Notes under the pieces: model-generated
What the model saw: the letters and a program-made list of their open reading frames with translations, nothing else
Database searches by the model: none
What the model was told of the DNA's origin: nothing
Made by a program: the position numbers and the translations under genes
Shown: one piece after another, positions 40,813 through 53,100 of the stretch
How the letters are laid out: every line of letters begins with the position of its first letter
Numbering within the stretch: the stretch's first letter is position 1
Assembly (NCBI GenBank): GCA_964023275.1
Contig: OZ029917.1
Coordinates: forward strand, 30,952,005-31,016,004
Origin: Norana najaformis
Lineage: Eukaryota; Annelida; Clitellata; Crassiclitellata; Hormogastridae
Length of the DNA stretch: 64,000 nt
Direction of reading: 5' to 3'

Positions 40813-41203
40813 GATTACGTTGGCGCCACACGAGTGTCAAACTGAACGTGGCTAGATTTAATACGTATGACCTTCAAACTGAGTCCTGGGCGTTGTAGAA
40901 GTATTTACGAACACGATTAAGGATTGTTGTGTGGGTCACATTTGGGCTGTCTTCTGTTAAATGTTATGCTAATATGTTTTGTGATCAATAACAACGTTTG
41001 ACCTATTTTATCTGGATCAACTTTCGGGCATTGCTGAATTTCTTGCTTTAATTTTGTGTAAAGTTTGTGGGTTATTAAACCTTCGAGGATAAATAAATAC
41101 TCAAGGTATTTAATTTTTCCTTAATTTTCATTCGTTTATTGAATACGAGGAAATAATGCAGTTTATTCTGATGTTGCGATTAAATATGATTTCTAGAGTC
41201 AAC

Positions 41204-42262
41204 CACGTGGTTCATCGGAAGCTTTGCTCATCATCGTCATCATCATTTCATTTCATTTATTGCTCCGCAAAAAAATAAACAACAGCATTATACATATTAC
41301 ATAAAAATTCATGTGGGATACAACAGGCAGACCCAGAAAGAACCATGTTCCGCTTATTTGGGACGCCCACGTCACATGGAATGCTATTTGAAATGACGAA
41401 TAATCAACTTTATGGGCCTATTGTCCAGCTGGACTTGAGCAACCAGAACCTTTTTAATAAGAACCAAAAAAACTTAACTAACAACATGAATTAAGTCGCA
41501 TAAATTCACTTATTGTGTTCATTCAGATATGCGCGTATAAAATGTTGAAATAATTTTATATTGGGCAGAATACAACCGAATCAACTAATTTTGACTTAGG
41601 TCGTGGACACCGTAACGCCCGATGTTAGCCTATGCACGGGACTCGAATAACGCCCACTACGCAATTGGTCAATGCATAGCACGTCATTTTGTGCACGTGA
41701 ACGGGGCTGACTGGCGTGAGTGAAGTTGTCAAGGATGCGCTCACGTCCGCCGGGCGTAACCGAGTTGGTCGCAGATCCTCTTCACGCCCGAATATAGTAA
41801 AGCGTAACACGTGTTGTAAGTTAGGCAAGGACTGCTGCAAAAATGACCTAATTTGGACCCCTTTCTGGTAAATCTGTATATTAATAACTGGATGTTGTTA
41901 TGAGAGCCTGCATAAATGCCTATCAGGCATTTGCAAACAAGAAACGGGGATTTTCTAAAAACAATTTCAGTCCAACAAACCCACAGATACATTTCTTTTT
42001 TGGGAAAATACAAGTTTATTGCGTCATAGCCCATTTTAATGTTTTTTGTTGGCACAACGTGACCTTCGGTATTTGTAATTAAAATGCACAAAATAGCGAT
42101 CAGAGTATGGAATTACGACATTATCTTTATAAGAGAAATTGATGGAAAGCTAGCTAAACTGATGCAGCCTGATGGCTGCCATTTCAAAATCTAGAAATCC
42201 GTCTGGAAGTGACCAAAATCACAAAAGGAAGTGCAAAATTCACGTGACTTGCTTTAGCCAAT
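41204..42262. promoter_or_regulatory. Candidate divergent promoter region of RPL29 and NOP14
   Basis: A repeat-poor interval between two divergently transcribed genes. CACGTG E-boxes occur at 41204, 41694, 41808 and 42241. A CCAAT box is at 42258-42262, an inverted one (ATTGG) at 41664-41668, and ACGTCA at 41681-41686. CpG density is raised around 41600-41820. Both genes probably have non-coding first exons that could start here. Transcription start sites cannot be read from the sequence. Confidence 0.4.
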
Positions 42263-43398
42263 AGTGTGACAGGCGTGAATCTAGTCTCTGAGTTTCCGCT
42301 AATGTCCCGGGTGTTAACGGAACCACTACGTTTGACTTAACACCAATGGATCATTCCAGCTCAACTCAACCAATGCCTCCAACCTGACCATCTCAGAATT
42401 GGCTGAAATTTTAACCACATGTTGCAAGATGTTTTGGATGGAAAAGCGTAAAATTTTTGTGTAATATTTAAGATACTTTCAAAGATATCGTTGATTTCGT
42501 GACCCCACCCTCCAAAGGCATTTCGTGAAACTTCGAGATGTCCACTTTTTGCCTCGCTATTGCCTCAGCAATGCTAAGAGTTCCAATTTGAAGATGGCAT
42601 CTTATTAACTTAAATTAATTATTGTGAAAGCACTTGTGGAAATCTGTCCCTTTGCAGCATAACTACATACCAAAGTGAGTTAAGTTTTAAATGCTTTGTC
42701 ACTTAGCATCTTCTTAGACTAAGTCCTGTGGCTATGATTCATCAGTTGGGCTATGTGTGTCTGCGAATGTTCGCCAGTGGTGACTCTTCTAGTTTTCTGA
42801 GCACTGTTTACTTATTGACATACTTTTTGAATGCATTGGACATAATTTAGGCTAGCATAGGCAGCATTTTTGTGAGGTACTTACAAGGCGATATATAAAC
42901 TGTCTACATACAAACATATATACATACACACATACATACAATTTAACTGACTGAATTGAAAGATTGTAGCATCTGCTTCTGAAATTGCCAACGGAAACAT
43001 TTCTGAAAGCATTCTTATATACAATATCTTTGTGCATAACTTAGACAAGTTGGTATTTGTTGTATGTTTTTGATTTTGTTTGAATTTGTGAATGTTGCCG
43101 TTTGTAAGTGGCTGTCTGTGTATGACTCTCTGAGCCTCAGATGCACGTGCATTGATGAAATGCTGACATGCTACGACATAGACATCGCCACACGTTCTGC
43201 ATTAAAGTTACTTGGCCAAGTTTTCTAAATGCTTGACAAAAGTAAATCCAGTCTAAGTTTCAGTTAGGAACAACTTCTGTTGTGTATTAGTCATATTTGG
43301 CAGAACTGAGCTAACTTGGTAGCAGTGCCAGTTTTAAAAAGTTCATAATTTGTGACATGCCTTGAAACTGTTTTCTTTATGGGAGATTTCCAAAGATT

Positions 43399-43503
43399 GC
43401 CATCAACACAGCACTGGCAAGCTTAGTGAAGTTAAGCAGTGTCAAACCTGGTTAGCACTTGGATGGGTGACCATCCTTGGAATACCAGGCCATCTGGGCC
43501 AAC
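43399..43503 (+). repeat. 5S rRNA-derived sequence (5S SINE or pseudogene)
   Basis: It contains gaagttaagca, then ggttagcacttggatgggtg and acc, then ggaataccaggc, matching the internal promoter half of 5S rRNA. The 5' half is shortened by roughly 18 nt and changed, so it is not a working 5S gene. A non-5S body (to about 43660) follows, as in 5S-derived SINE3-type elements. Confidence 0.8.
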
Positions 43504-44011
43504 TCAGCCCACCATTCTTTGGGGTTGGTATTGGAATACCAGTGCAAAGATGGTTGGCTAGAAATGGTGTACTGCTGCTGTTGGATTAGTGTGTCTTGTT
43601 TGTCGCTAAGCCAAATGATCATTTTAGCGCTGGTGCCGCCCACATGAAAAATTTATAGCATCTACAAAAATGTTACCTTCACCTGTAGGAAATTTTATTT
43701 TAGAAGTTCATATGTGGCTGCTTGTTTTTAGAGACATGTTGTATGATGACACTCATAGCATTTGAAATGATTGTTAGCTTCACACAAGGATTTTCAATTA
43801 ATTATTATTTGGTGAAACACAACACATGCATTATCATAACAAATTAACAGTGGATTTAATTGTGTTTTTACTATTAAGGGTGCATTTAAACTAATGGACA
43901 CAGGACATAGTCACAAAATGTTTATTGCTATGTTTCAGAAAGTACTGTACAACTGAACGTTTTTGCCTTCTTTAACAAATACTGCTTTGTTTTTGTTTGA
44001 AGAGAGTTAGA

Positions 44012-44182
44012 ATGGCAAAATCTCGAAAGTTGTCAACTTCTCTGTCAAAAGGCAAGAAAGTAGACGCCGTAAATCCTTTTGAGGTGAAAATCAATCGACA
44101 AAAGCACAACATACTTGGACGAAAGATCACAAAGCATGAAGTCGGAAAGCCCTTTCAGTCCCGGAAAAAAGCAACTGAAAAG
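44012..44182 (+). CDS. NOP14: NOP14 exon 1 (coding part)
   Basis: ATG at 44012, then AKSRKLSTSLSKGKK and NPFEVKINRQKHNILGRK, the N-terminal signature of NOP14. An acceptor-like gtttgaag lies 9 nt before the ATG, so a non-coding first exon upstream is likely. The donor is GTAAAA. Confidence 0.93.
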
Positions 44183-47100
44183 GTAAAAGGTCTTTTATAA
44201 AAAATAAATAGCTTAATAGGTTACTCATTTGTGTTTATCAGCTGTAAATAAATTAGGCATGCATATTCAAAGTCTTAGACAATTAACAATTAATTTGTTC
44301 CTTTAATAGGCTGAAGACATGAAGAACGTTTTGTTCTGAATTACAAAGATCATCTATTAACCCTTTTCACCTAAATGGCAATGCCACTTCTTTACCTTCT
44401 GCCCTTCCACAATATAACCGTACGTGAAGTTTGACTGCTCCTATCAACTACCAGTGACTGTTGGAGATTTTCTTATCACCCAGATTTTGAACTGATTGCT
44501 GAAAGATGCACTGGTGCATTAGAAATGATGGTTTACATGCCAAACCAGCATTGGTGAAGGATGGTTCATGCTGCCTCTGAAATGCTTATCCTGGCAAGGT
44601 ACTCCTGCAGCCGTACCAACAGCATCTTGAATGATTGAGGGCTGCTTGCCGTTTGGACGTGGTTCGAGACTGGCCACATGGAACTTTCGGTCGTTCAGCA
44701 ACAAGTACCGGGACATTACCCGGTCTGACTGGTCCTTGGTCTCGCTGCCACAGGGTTTTGTCCTAGGACTGCTACTTGATATCCTCTTCTTCACTGCTGA
44801 TCTAAGCTGGGTCCTTTCTTCGTTGGGGGTTGTTGCTCGTCTGCATGCTGATAATACTGTGGCATATGTCCATGGCCAAGCTATGGAGGAACCTCCTTGG
44901 TGGAGAAAACTCTTGAGGTGCAGAGGTGCTTCCTGTCACTATTTCATCTAAGGGTAGAGTGTTTTCCCTCAGTGCACATCTGTAAGCAGTATGCCGTTTG
45001 AAATTCTAGTATTCTTCTATTGCTTCTGACAATATATCAGGTCACTGTTGTCACTGTAAGGTCAAGTATGTTGTCTAAGTCGTACTTCATTACTGTTTGA
45101 TAAGTTTACTGCATGCGTGCATTTTATGGGCGGTGAAGGCTAACTTACCTAGAATACCAAAGAGTATTGATAAAAGTATTGATATTGGTATTGCCGATAC
45201 ATTTATAAATGAAATATTGGATTGGCAGTACAGTTTCTGAGTACTGTTAACCATAACATGTGCACTGCTGTTTGACTTTCAAACATTTTATTTATAAAGC
45301 AATCAGCTAGCTACAAATGTCAAATATGCTAAAGTGTTAAGCATTGGCTTGTCTCATAGTGGTGGTCAAGGTCTCCATCTGGTAATTCGCTGCCCTGAGT
45401 CACAATTGTTGAGTCCCTTAGTCTCTGATGGCACATTCTAATTGTATTGTGCATGTATATGAATGACATTAACAGCCCTGGTAAAGGTGACTTCTGTGCC
45501 ACTAGAGTCCATGGACAGTGCAGTTGCCTGGAGGAAGGATAAACAGAGGGAAAGTGAGACTGAAGTGGAATATTGTTACACTGCGGTTGCAAAAAAGCAA
45601 TGTGTAAAAATGTCGAATGCAAGATTAAGAGGCTTATTTCATGTATGCAGTGTTAAATAAGGCCACGACTGATAAAGCTAAGAGAAAGACCAGGATCCCA
45701 TGAGGCCGACACTAACATTTGGAGCGAGTTTTAACTGCATGCATCGATTTTTGATCATTAACTATAATTTGGTGAAACACAATGCATCTATTATCTGTTT
45801 TAATAAAACTTAACCTTATCCACCCTGTCTGTCATTCATAATGTTTCCAATTGCCAAGCTTCAACATGCACCTCTGAGCTATTCATGGGGTGGAGCCATT
45901 GTCAGATTTTAACATGCATGACACAGACTGCAGTATGCCACACACATGCACTACTTGCTCGTGAAGAGTAAGATGTCATCCCAGCAGATTCAGTAATTTC
46001 CTGCATTGCCTGTGAAGGTCTAAAATGAACATAGTTATAGAAGCATTTTGTATTTCATGTTTTCTGGGTAAATGATATTTTCCAGAGGAAGAAAACTCTT
46101 TTAGTGGAGTACAGTAATCTGGGAAAAGTAAACACCATTGTTGATCGCCGAATTGGAGAATATGACAAAAGTTTGAATGCAGAGCAGAAGAAACTGAAGC
46201 GTTTGGCAAGAGTGAGAAAGGTTTGTATATGTTTAGTTTTGTTAGAAAATTGTTTCGTCTAAACAGTCAGCAACAGATCCTACTATTTGACTTTCATGTC
46301 CAAGTGTGGTGTAATGTGTTTAGTAAGTTATTTTGATTGAATCGTCTGCCATCTGTGTGTTGTCGTTTATGCTGTGGTGGGCACCTGTATTACAATTAGC
46401 TTTTTCCTTTGAGTTGTTTAGTTTGGTGGCTTTGTCATTCTGAAATGCTTCTGAATAATTTTCTTAAAGGGCCCTCTATGCATTTTGCAATTTTAGTGAC
46501 TTGCTTGATCTTTTCAAGGATGCCTGAATTAAAATTTTATTAGGTTTACCATGCAGAGGTGGTCAATGGGTACTTATGTACAAACGCATGCAAATGAATC
46601 CTGCTAAGTTCCTGTAATTTCATTCTGTTTGTAAACTTACAGGGTGAAAGTGAGCTTTTACCAGTTGCTGTTATTTCTGATACCATGGAAGGCTTGATTT
46701 AGTTAAGAAGCACTTGAAACTGATTGCTTCCAATGCCGTAGACATCTTGAATAATGAATGTTGTTTTGTTTGGTGTCTTGAAGTTCAACTTGGTTGACAG
46801 TGATGAAGAAGAGCTTGGTCCAGAAGAGACACTGACACATTTTGGACAGTCGCTGGCAGATGCCGATGGCAACATAAGTGATGACAGTGATGATGGAAGA
46901 CTTGCTGGTAAAAGATGCCTTGTTTATACTGTGTTGTAATATATGCACATGTTTTATCTATGCATATATGTGTGCATGCAAGTTTTCAAGTTAAAGGTGT
47001 GTGTATGTTTTGTGTATGTAAATTTATCTATTGTTGGAAGGATTTCTGGCTGTGATGTCAAATTCTCGGGAACACTTTTATTTAGTTTTGTTGTCATGAA

Positions 47101-50100
47101 GGGTCACTCATCTTAAAATTAGTCATCGCAAAGTCCAGTCTATCTTGTTTTTTGTGCTTTGGTATGCGTACGGGGACCTCTGTTATCTTTTTTGGTTTTG
47201 ATCTGTTTTTTGAATAGAGTATCAGCAAAACACTTGCAGTTAGTTTTATGAAGTAATTTTGCATCTTGGCAGCCTTTTAGAAATACATAATTTAGACAGT
47301 TTGGTACTTCTGACATTATTTGATTGGCCTCGCTGGGCACCATACAATGAGCACAGCTGCGTCTCTAAGCATGTCCCTACACCGCAGCCGCTGCAGGGTG
47401 TTGGCAGTTAGGCCTTTTCTGATTTTGATTCGGTGAAGCCCACAGGACTCGTGAACACAACAGCAATTGTGTTAAATCAGTTGTTTACTTATTATGTAAT
47501 CCATAAGAGGTGATCTTGCAGTTGTTTGGGCTTTTGAATGAAGTGCTAAAGTATGTGTCATGGCTTCAGACTAGAATTTGAACTTTGAACCACTCTGCAA
47601 CAACAGTCCCATTTTGGAACAGACCCACTGATTTGGTTGCACTTGAAAGAATAGTCACTATGCCAAGACTTTGTATGTCTGGGAATTGCTCTGTGCATTT
47701 TTGGCACATTTTGTTATTGATTTCAGGCAACATTGTTGCCATGGAGCATTTCAGCAGTGGAGGAGGACTTCAGAAGGAGGAGGAGGGTGAAGAGAAGCAT
47801 AAGACACACCATGACCGACTGAAGGAACAGATACAAAAGAAGAACCTCGAAAGGGTAGACTATCGCCATTTATTGACATTAGTTTCTTAGGGCTTTAATT
47901 CTATAGCCGAACTTGACAAATAACTTTGCTTTGTTCTGGGGAATCTTATGAACTGAAATTATTATTTAGCGATAAGCAAGTCACCCAACTCAGCTTGTTG
48001 GCTTGTGTGTAGAAAAAGGAACTGAAGATGACAGCTGACTGAGAAGGAAAAGCTACTGACCATAGTAGCTTGAAATGTCATATTGTTGAATTACCTTTAG
48101 TGTCAAATGCTGACATCATATTCCTGTTTCAAGCTCCAAATAGATATGCTGACTAGATGTCTGAAAATCCTAGAGCACAGTTTCTTTGCCCTGAAGATTC
48201 ACATTCGACTTGATGTTGACCTTCACTTGTCAGATCAGTGCTGTTTCTGAACTATCATGGTTCTAAATTCATAGTATGCCTGAGGTTAGTTTTCATTTAT
48301 CTATCTTTATCTATATGTTGTTGCATTTCTTTTTTGTAGTTTCAGCGAGATAAGCAGAAGGAAGTGCTGCAGACACAGAGAGTAGAGATTGACAGTCAAT
48401 TCACAGAATTCATGTCTCTACTTAAGGTAAGAGCTGCAGCTGCATTCTCTTATTTTTTAGTCGATTCCTCTACCATACTTCTTAATTTTTTGTTGTTACA
48501 GTGGCATTTCAGTCAAGGAAAATAATGTTTATTTGTAATTTTTTTAAGATTGAAATTTTGTTATATATGCAACTTGTGACAGTTTATGAATTGATGGTTT
48601 TAAACTGTTACATCTAAAAGTGTGTATATATGTATAAATCAAGACAGTTGTATGATATCTAAGAATCATCTGCTCCAGAATGTACTACTCAATCTTAGTG
48701 TAATTCCTTTCTGAGAGTCCATCAGACTGTTATTGTTATATTATCAGTGATGATTTCGTTCTGTTGTGTCCATCTGATGTTATTTGTTGGTCTTTCCCCT
48801 ACCAGAGTAGTGTAGACTGCTAAGTCTAGCTGTGCCGGTCTAACTGTTCTGTGGCCATCTGTTGTGGAAAATATTGGATGTTATTGAAGTCTTACTTGTG
48901 AAATTTTACAGATACTGTTTTGGACAGTTTTTATGAATTTTAGCTTGTTCATGTATGTAATCCATTTATTAAGATAATATTTAGAAATGTCATTTTATTG
49001 ATGGTTTTTAAATTTTGTCACAGGTCCAAAGCTTTATTGTCAGACTTCACTTAGGCTGATGATGTTGAGGTTTTATTTTACAGAAATTTCAAGAAGGAGC
49101 AAAGGAAAGATCTGAGAAAGAAGAGGAGGAAAGAGGAAAGACTTCATCATTCAGCATTACACGGAAGTCGCTGCTGTTTGAGAGAAGAGGAACTGTAAGA
49201 TACTTTTGAAGACAGTTTTTAGCATAGAACATTTGTGACCTAGGCTCAGTGTCTGGACAACATTCTTTCATGTGATTTGCTTCTAGAATTGGTTTGGTTC
49301 TGGTTGCACTAACAGTAAAATACTGTTCTACTCTGCAGCATGGACAAACTACTTAGATGAAGATAGCACATATCAGTGGTTTGTCAAAATAATTAATGTC
49401 TTGTCCTTTAACTTCACCAAAATGACAGAAGAACTCAATATTGTCTGGTCCCGTACAAGTATGCTATTACAGTAAATATGTTGATATTGTTAACACTATT
49501 AATAATGCTATAAATGTAATTAATATTACATGCCTACTTAAAGAATGCTGTAGCAGTCTTTAAAAAGCAGGCAATCATTATCTGTCTTTTAAAGTGTACT
49601 ATATATATGGTTTGGTTTTCATTACAGCCAGCAGAACGTCTGAAGACGCCAGAGCAGTTAGCTAAGGAAGAAAAGGAAAGACTGGAAAAACTGGAGGTCC
49701 ATCATCTTTGTTTTTATTTCTAAATACTTTATAACTCATGCTCATCATTGTCATCGTTGGCAGCATCTTCATCGACTGCTTCATCTCACCTAATCTTACA
49801 ACATTAGTGGAACTGGAATCTAAGACACAAGGCATTAGTTATTTAGTTATTTAATACCAGTGATAGCCCATGGCTGTCCACTGCACATGTAATTGCTTCC
49901 CTGCACACTTCTCTGTCATGCTGTGCCAGAGTCAAGCTGTGGACGTTTGTCTTGCATGAATCTCCTGTGTTTTCAGGTTTTTCTCTGCTAGGTCTTTCCC
50001 TCCTTACTCTGCACGCCATAATTCCTCGACATTACACTTTTGATCCTTCCCAGTTGTAATTGTAATTTTAAATTCGTATAGCGCCTCTTCAAGCTAAGAC

Positions 50101-53100
50101 TAATCAGTGGCGCTCACTGTGCTAGACTTGATGTTAAAAGTCACTAATGATGTTAAGTGTCATTAAGAACAGTACAGTATCCTGTAAGTGAACATAGCTC
50201 AGATAACTAAAAGACAAATAGAAGAGTCACCAGTGGCAAACTCGCGCACACACGCAAAGCCATACCAACAGATTCCCAACTAGAGTTAAAAGATGATGGC
50301 ATGTTCTGAAGTCCCGAAGTTCCTGAAGCTCGTGGCACCAAGGATGAGGAATGACGATGGGCGATGTGATCCGCCGCCGATGGCACACGGTTGTCTCACC
50401 GTCCAACAGTCCCTCGCAGATGGAAAGCGACGCGGCGTTCAGATATTCCCCGATCCGAAGGATATACGCAGGACGGACAGGTATTCATCGCCCTCCGGCC
50501 GGTAGGTTGTTAGGCCGTTAGTTAGTTGAACCATTCCGTGGCTGACAGTCGGAGTCGCTCCTAAGACTTTGTTCGTCCTTCTTCCACCGAACCAAATTCC
50601 CTGCGTAGACGGCATGCGTTGGTCTGAAGGTCCGAGGCTTGACAGTCAAGCTGGAAGTCTGTCCCCCCTCTGTGGGTGGACTGTTCCAGGCACAGAAGGT
50701 TACGAAAACAGGCAAAGAAACCGTCCGAATTGCAATAAATCCGTGTTGGAAAGGAAAAATAATTCTGACACGCAGACTCAGCAACAGAAAGCAACAAAAC
50801 TGCAGAAAATTATCGAGCTTATGTCACGCTAGACGATATAATCTGTCAAAATGACACATAGAAAGCCACGCGGCCAACATGGCCGCGGGCATGCGCAGTA
50901 CACTCCTTACTATAATTTGTTATGCCGGAGTAAGATTGTAGACTTGTAGTTCTATATAAAATACAGAAGGAATGCCATGTAACTCCATTCTACTGCTTAC
51001 AGTGATTCTGCATTGTCATTGGTGGCTATGTTGGTTCTTATTGTGTGCCACCATTAAAGTTGGCCTGAGCTTTGTGATGTGCCACAGGGGTAAGTCTTCA
51101 ATCTTCAGAAGTTCACTGAACAGCTGGATGACATCACTGATACACTGATCTACCGTCACATGTAGGATTGTGACCCATTCTGGGCTTTTTACAATTGGAT
51201 GGAGGATGGCATTGTTTGACTGAAGTCCTGTGTTTGAGCTGCTAAATCCTCACTTAGATTCCTCACATAGATTCCTCCAGCAAAACCCACTGAAAACTGG
51301 TTTGGCACTAAAGTCAATGTGAGGAGGCTTGCAAACATGTATGCAGGTTTCCACCTAAGATCTGCCAGCATCTTCCTTGTCCAAGATTCCAGATTGCAGT
51401 TCTTTGGCCCTGTTGCATATCTGACCATAGGAGAGTCCTGTGGACCACAGTGAATAAACCCATCATTACTGGAAAGAGCTCTATTTACACAGAGCCTTGT
51501 TGGCCAGTATAGTAGAAAAGGATCGGAAACGACTTGCTGGAGTAAGGCGAAGGCTGGAATGCATGGCTTCACGTTGTCAGGTACAGCTGAGCTGACCTGA
51601 ATGTGCCTAGAGGGAGTGAGAGAGAGAGGGATGTGATAAAGTAAATAATGTTATAATTAGACAGTGTTACTGCAGTTTGTTTTCCGTTTCCTTTGTTAAA
51701 TTTCAAGAGAAGTTGTTTTGTTTATTACTGGACGTTAGGCTGAAAGGCTGCAGAGAATGATTGGATTTGCGAGCGAAGAGGCAGTCATGTCTGCTGATGC
51801 CCTCACAACCAAAACGCCAGATGCACTCGACACATAGTAAGAGAACTGTGTAGAAATGAATGATGTGCTGATTTGAAAGACAAAGTTATTGTTATCTGTT
51901 ATGAGTTCAGTTATTCACTTTAATAATAAACCTGTTATTTTCATGAGGCATAGCCTTTCTGATGTCGCAGATCGTTTCCAGACAATTTTATTTCCTGAGG
52001 GATTATGCTTTTCTCAGGTAACAAAAAAACATAGTAGGAGTTTTAATTTTGAGTTGTGCTTGTATTGACTGATGAACTTGTTTGTTGAATTTTAATTTTA
52101 GGTTTTACTAATTTTACTTTTTGCAACCCCTGATTTATTGTATATACATATCTATAAATGCATTGAAATTTCAGCTCACGGCGTGGCAGGAAACGCCTTC
52201 GAGATTCCGCAGGTACAATCATGTTTCATTGTTTTAGAAAGTGACACGTGTAGTCTGTAATACTGCATTTGGTTAATGTCGAGGGGATTTAGAGATGTGG
52301 CCACGAAGTAACTTGTGTACTGAAGCAGAGTAAGTTAATATGGGACTGATTTGATACAGGGCATTATACAGTAAAAATGTCATCTTATTGCTTTTATAGT
52401 TTAGCTTATAACTGAGAGTCTTCAGCTGTGCTACAAATGAGCATTTGTGGAATGATGATGTAGAACCCTAAAATGCCATCTAGAGGAAATTTATCATCAA
52501 ATATTTATTTCGTAAAAAATTCACTCTGATTATTTTCACTTTCACTTTTCATGTTTGCAACTGTTATCTCCTTCTTGGCTTAAAGAGTGTAAATTCATGG
52601 CATTGAAAGTTGAGGGTTGCTTCTACTTGTTTGTTTGTAATTGCTTTTTAATTTCTTGAGTTGAATGAATCTGTTACTTTCAGAGCATGACAGTGAAAAT
52701 GAAGAGGAGGAGAAAGAGAAAGATGACGGTGACAAGGAGGAGGAGGAGGAAGAGGAGAGTGAAGATGATGATGAGAACGAAGATGGTGATGATGACAGTG
52801 AAGAGGAGGATGAAGAAGATAAGGAAGATGAGGAAGATAATGATGACCTCATAAGTGATGATGAGGAGGAAGAATTCAATATTGCGGATGAAGAAGGTGA
52901 CAACCAAAAAGATGTTGATGACAAGATGGATTCCAAAGACGAGGAGAATCAGTTTGAAACTGTAAGTTTTTTAGTGAGTGACCTAGGTGAAAAAGTTCAT
53001 GTAAAACAATCATCTGATATAAACTTTAGCATTTTGATATCATAACATTGCTGTTGAGATCTTACATTATTTTACATTATATCTCTTGCCTCTGCCTGAT

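Noticed and set aside
43399-43503. Functional 5S rRNA gene
   Set aside because: The 5' half is shortened and altered, so the molecule could not fold as 5S rRNA.
48740-48790. C/D snoRNA in a NOP14 intron (gtgatga ... ctga)
   Set aside because: The boxes are only about 30 nt apart and there is no terminal stem.
51189-51572. 127-codon open frame on -
   Set aside because: No recognised domain, and it lies within a NOP14 intron next to repeat D. It is treated as chance.
52595-52936. 113-codon Ser-rich open frame on - (and a hydrophobic one at 52680-52907)
   Set aside because: They are antisense shadows of the GA-rich acidic exon of NOP14 and have no independent support.
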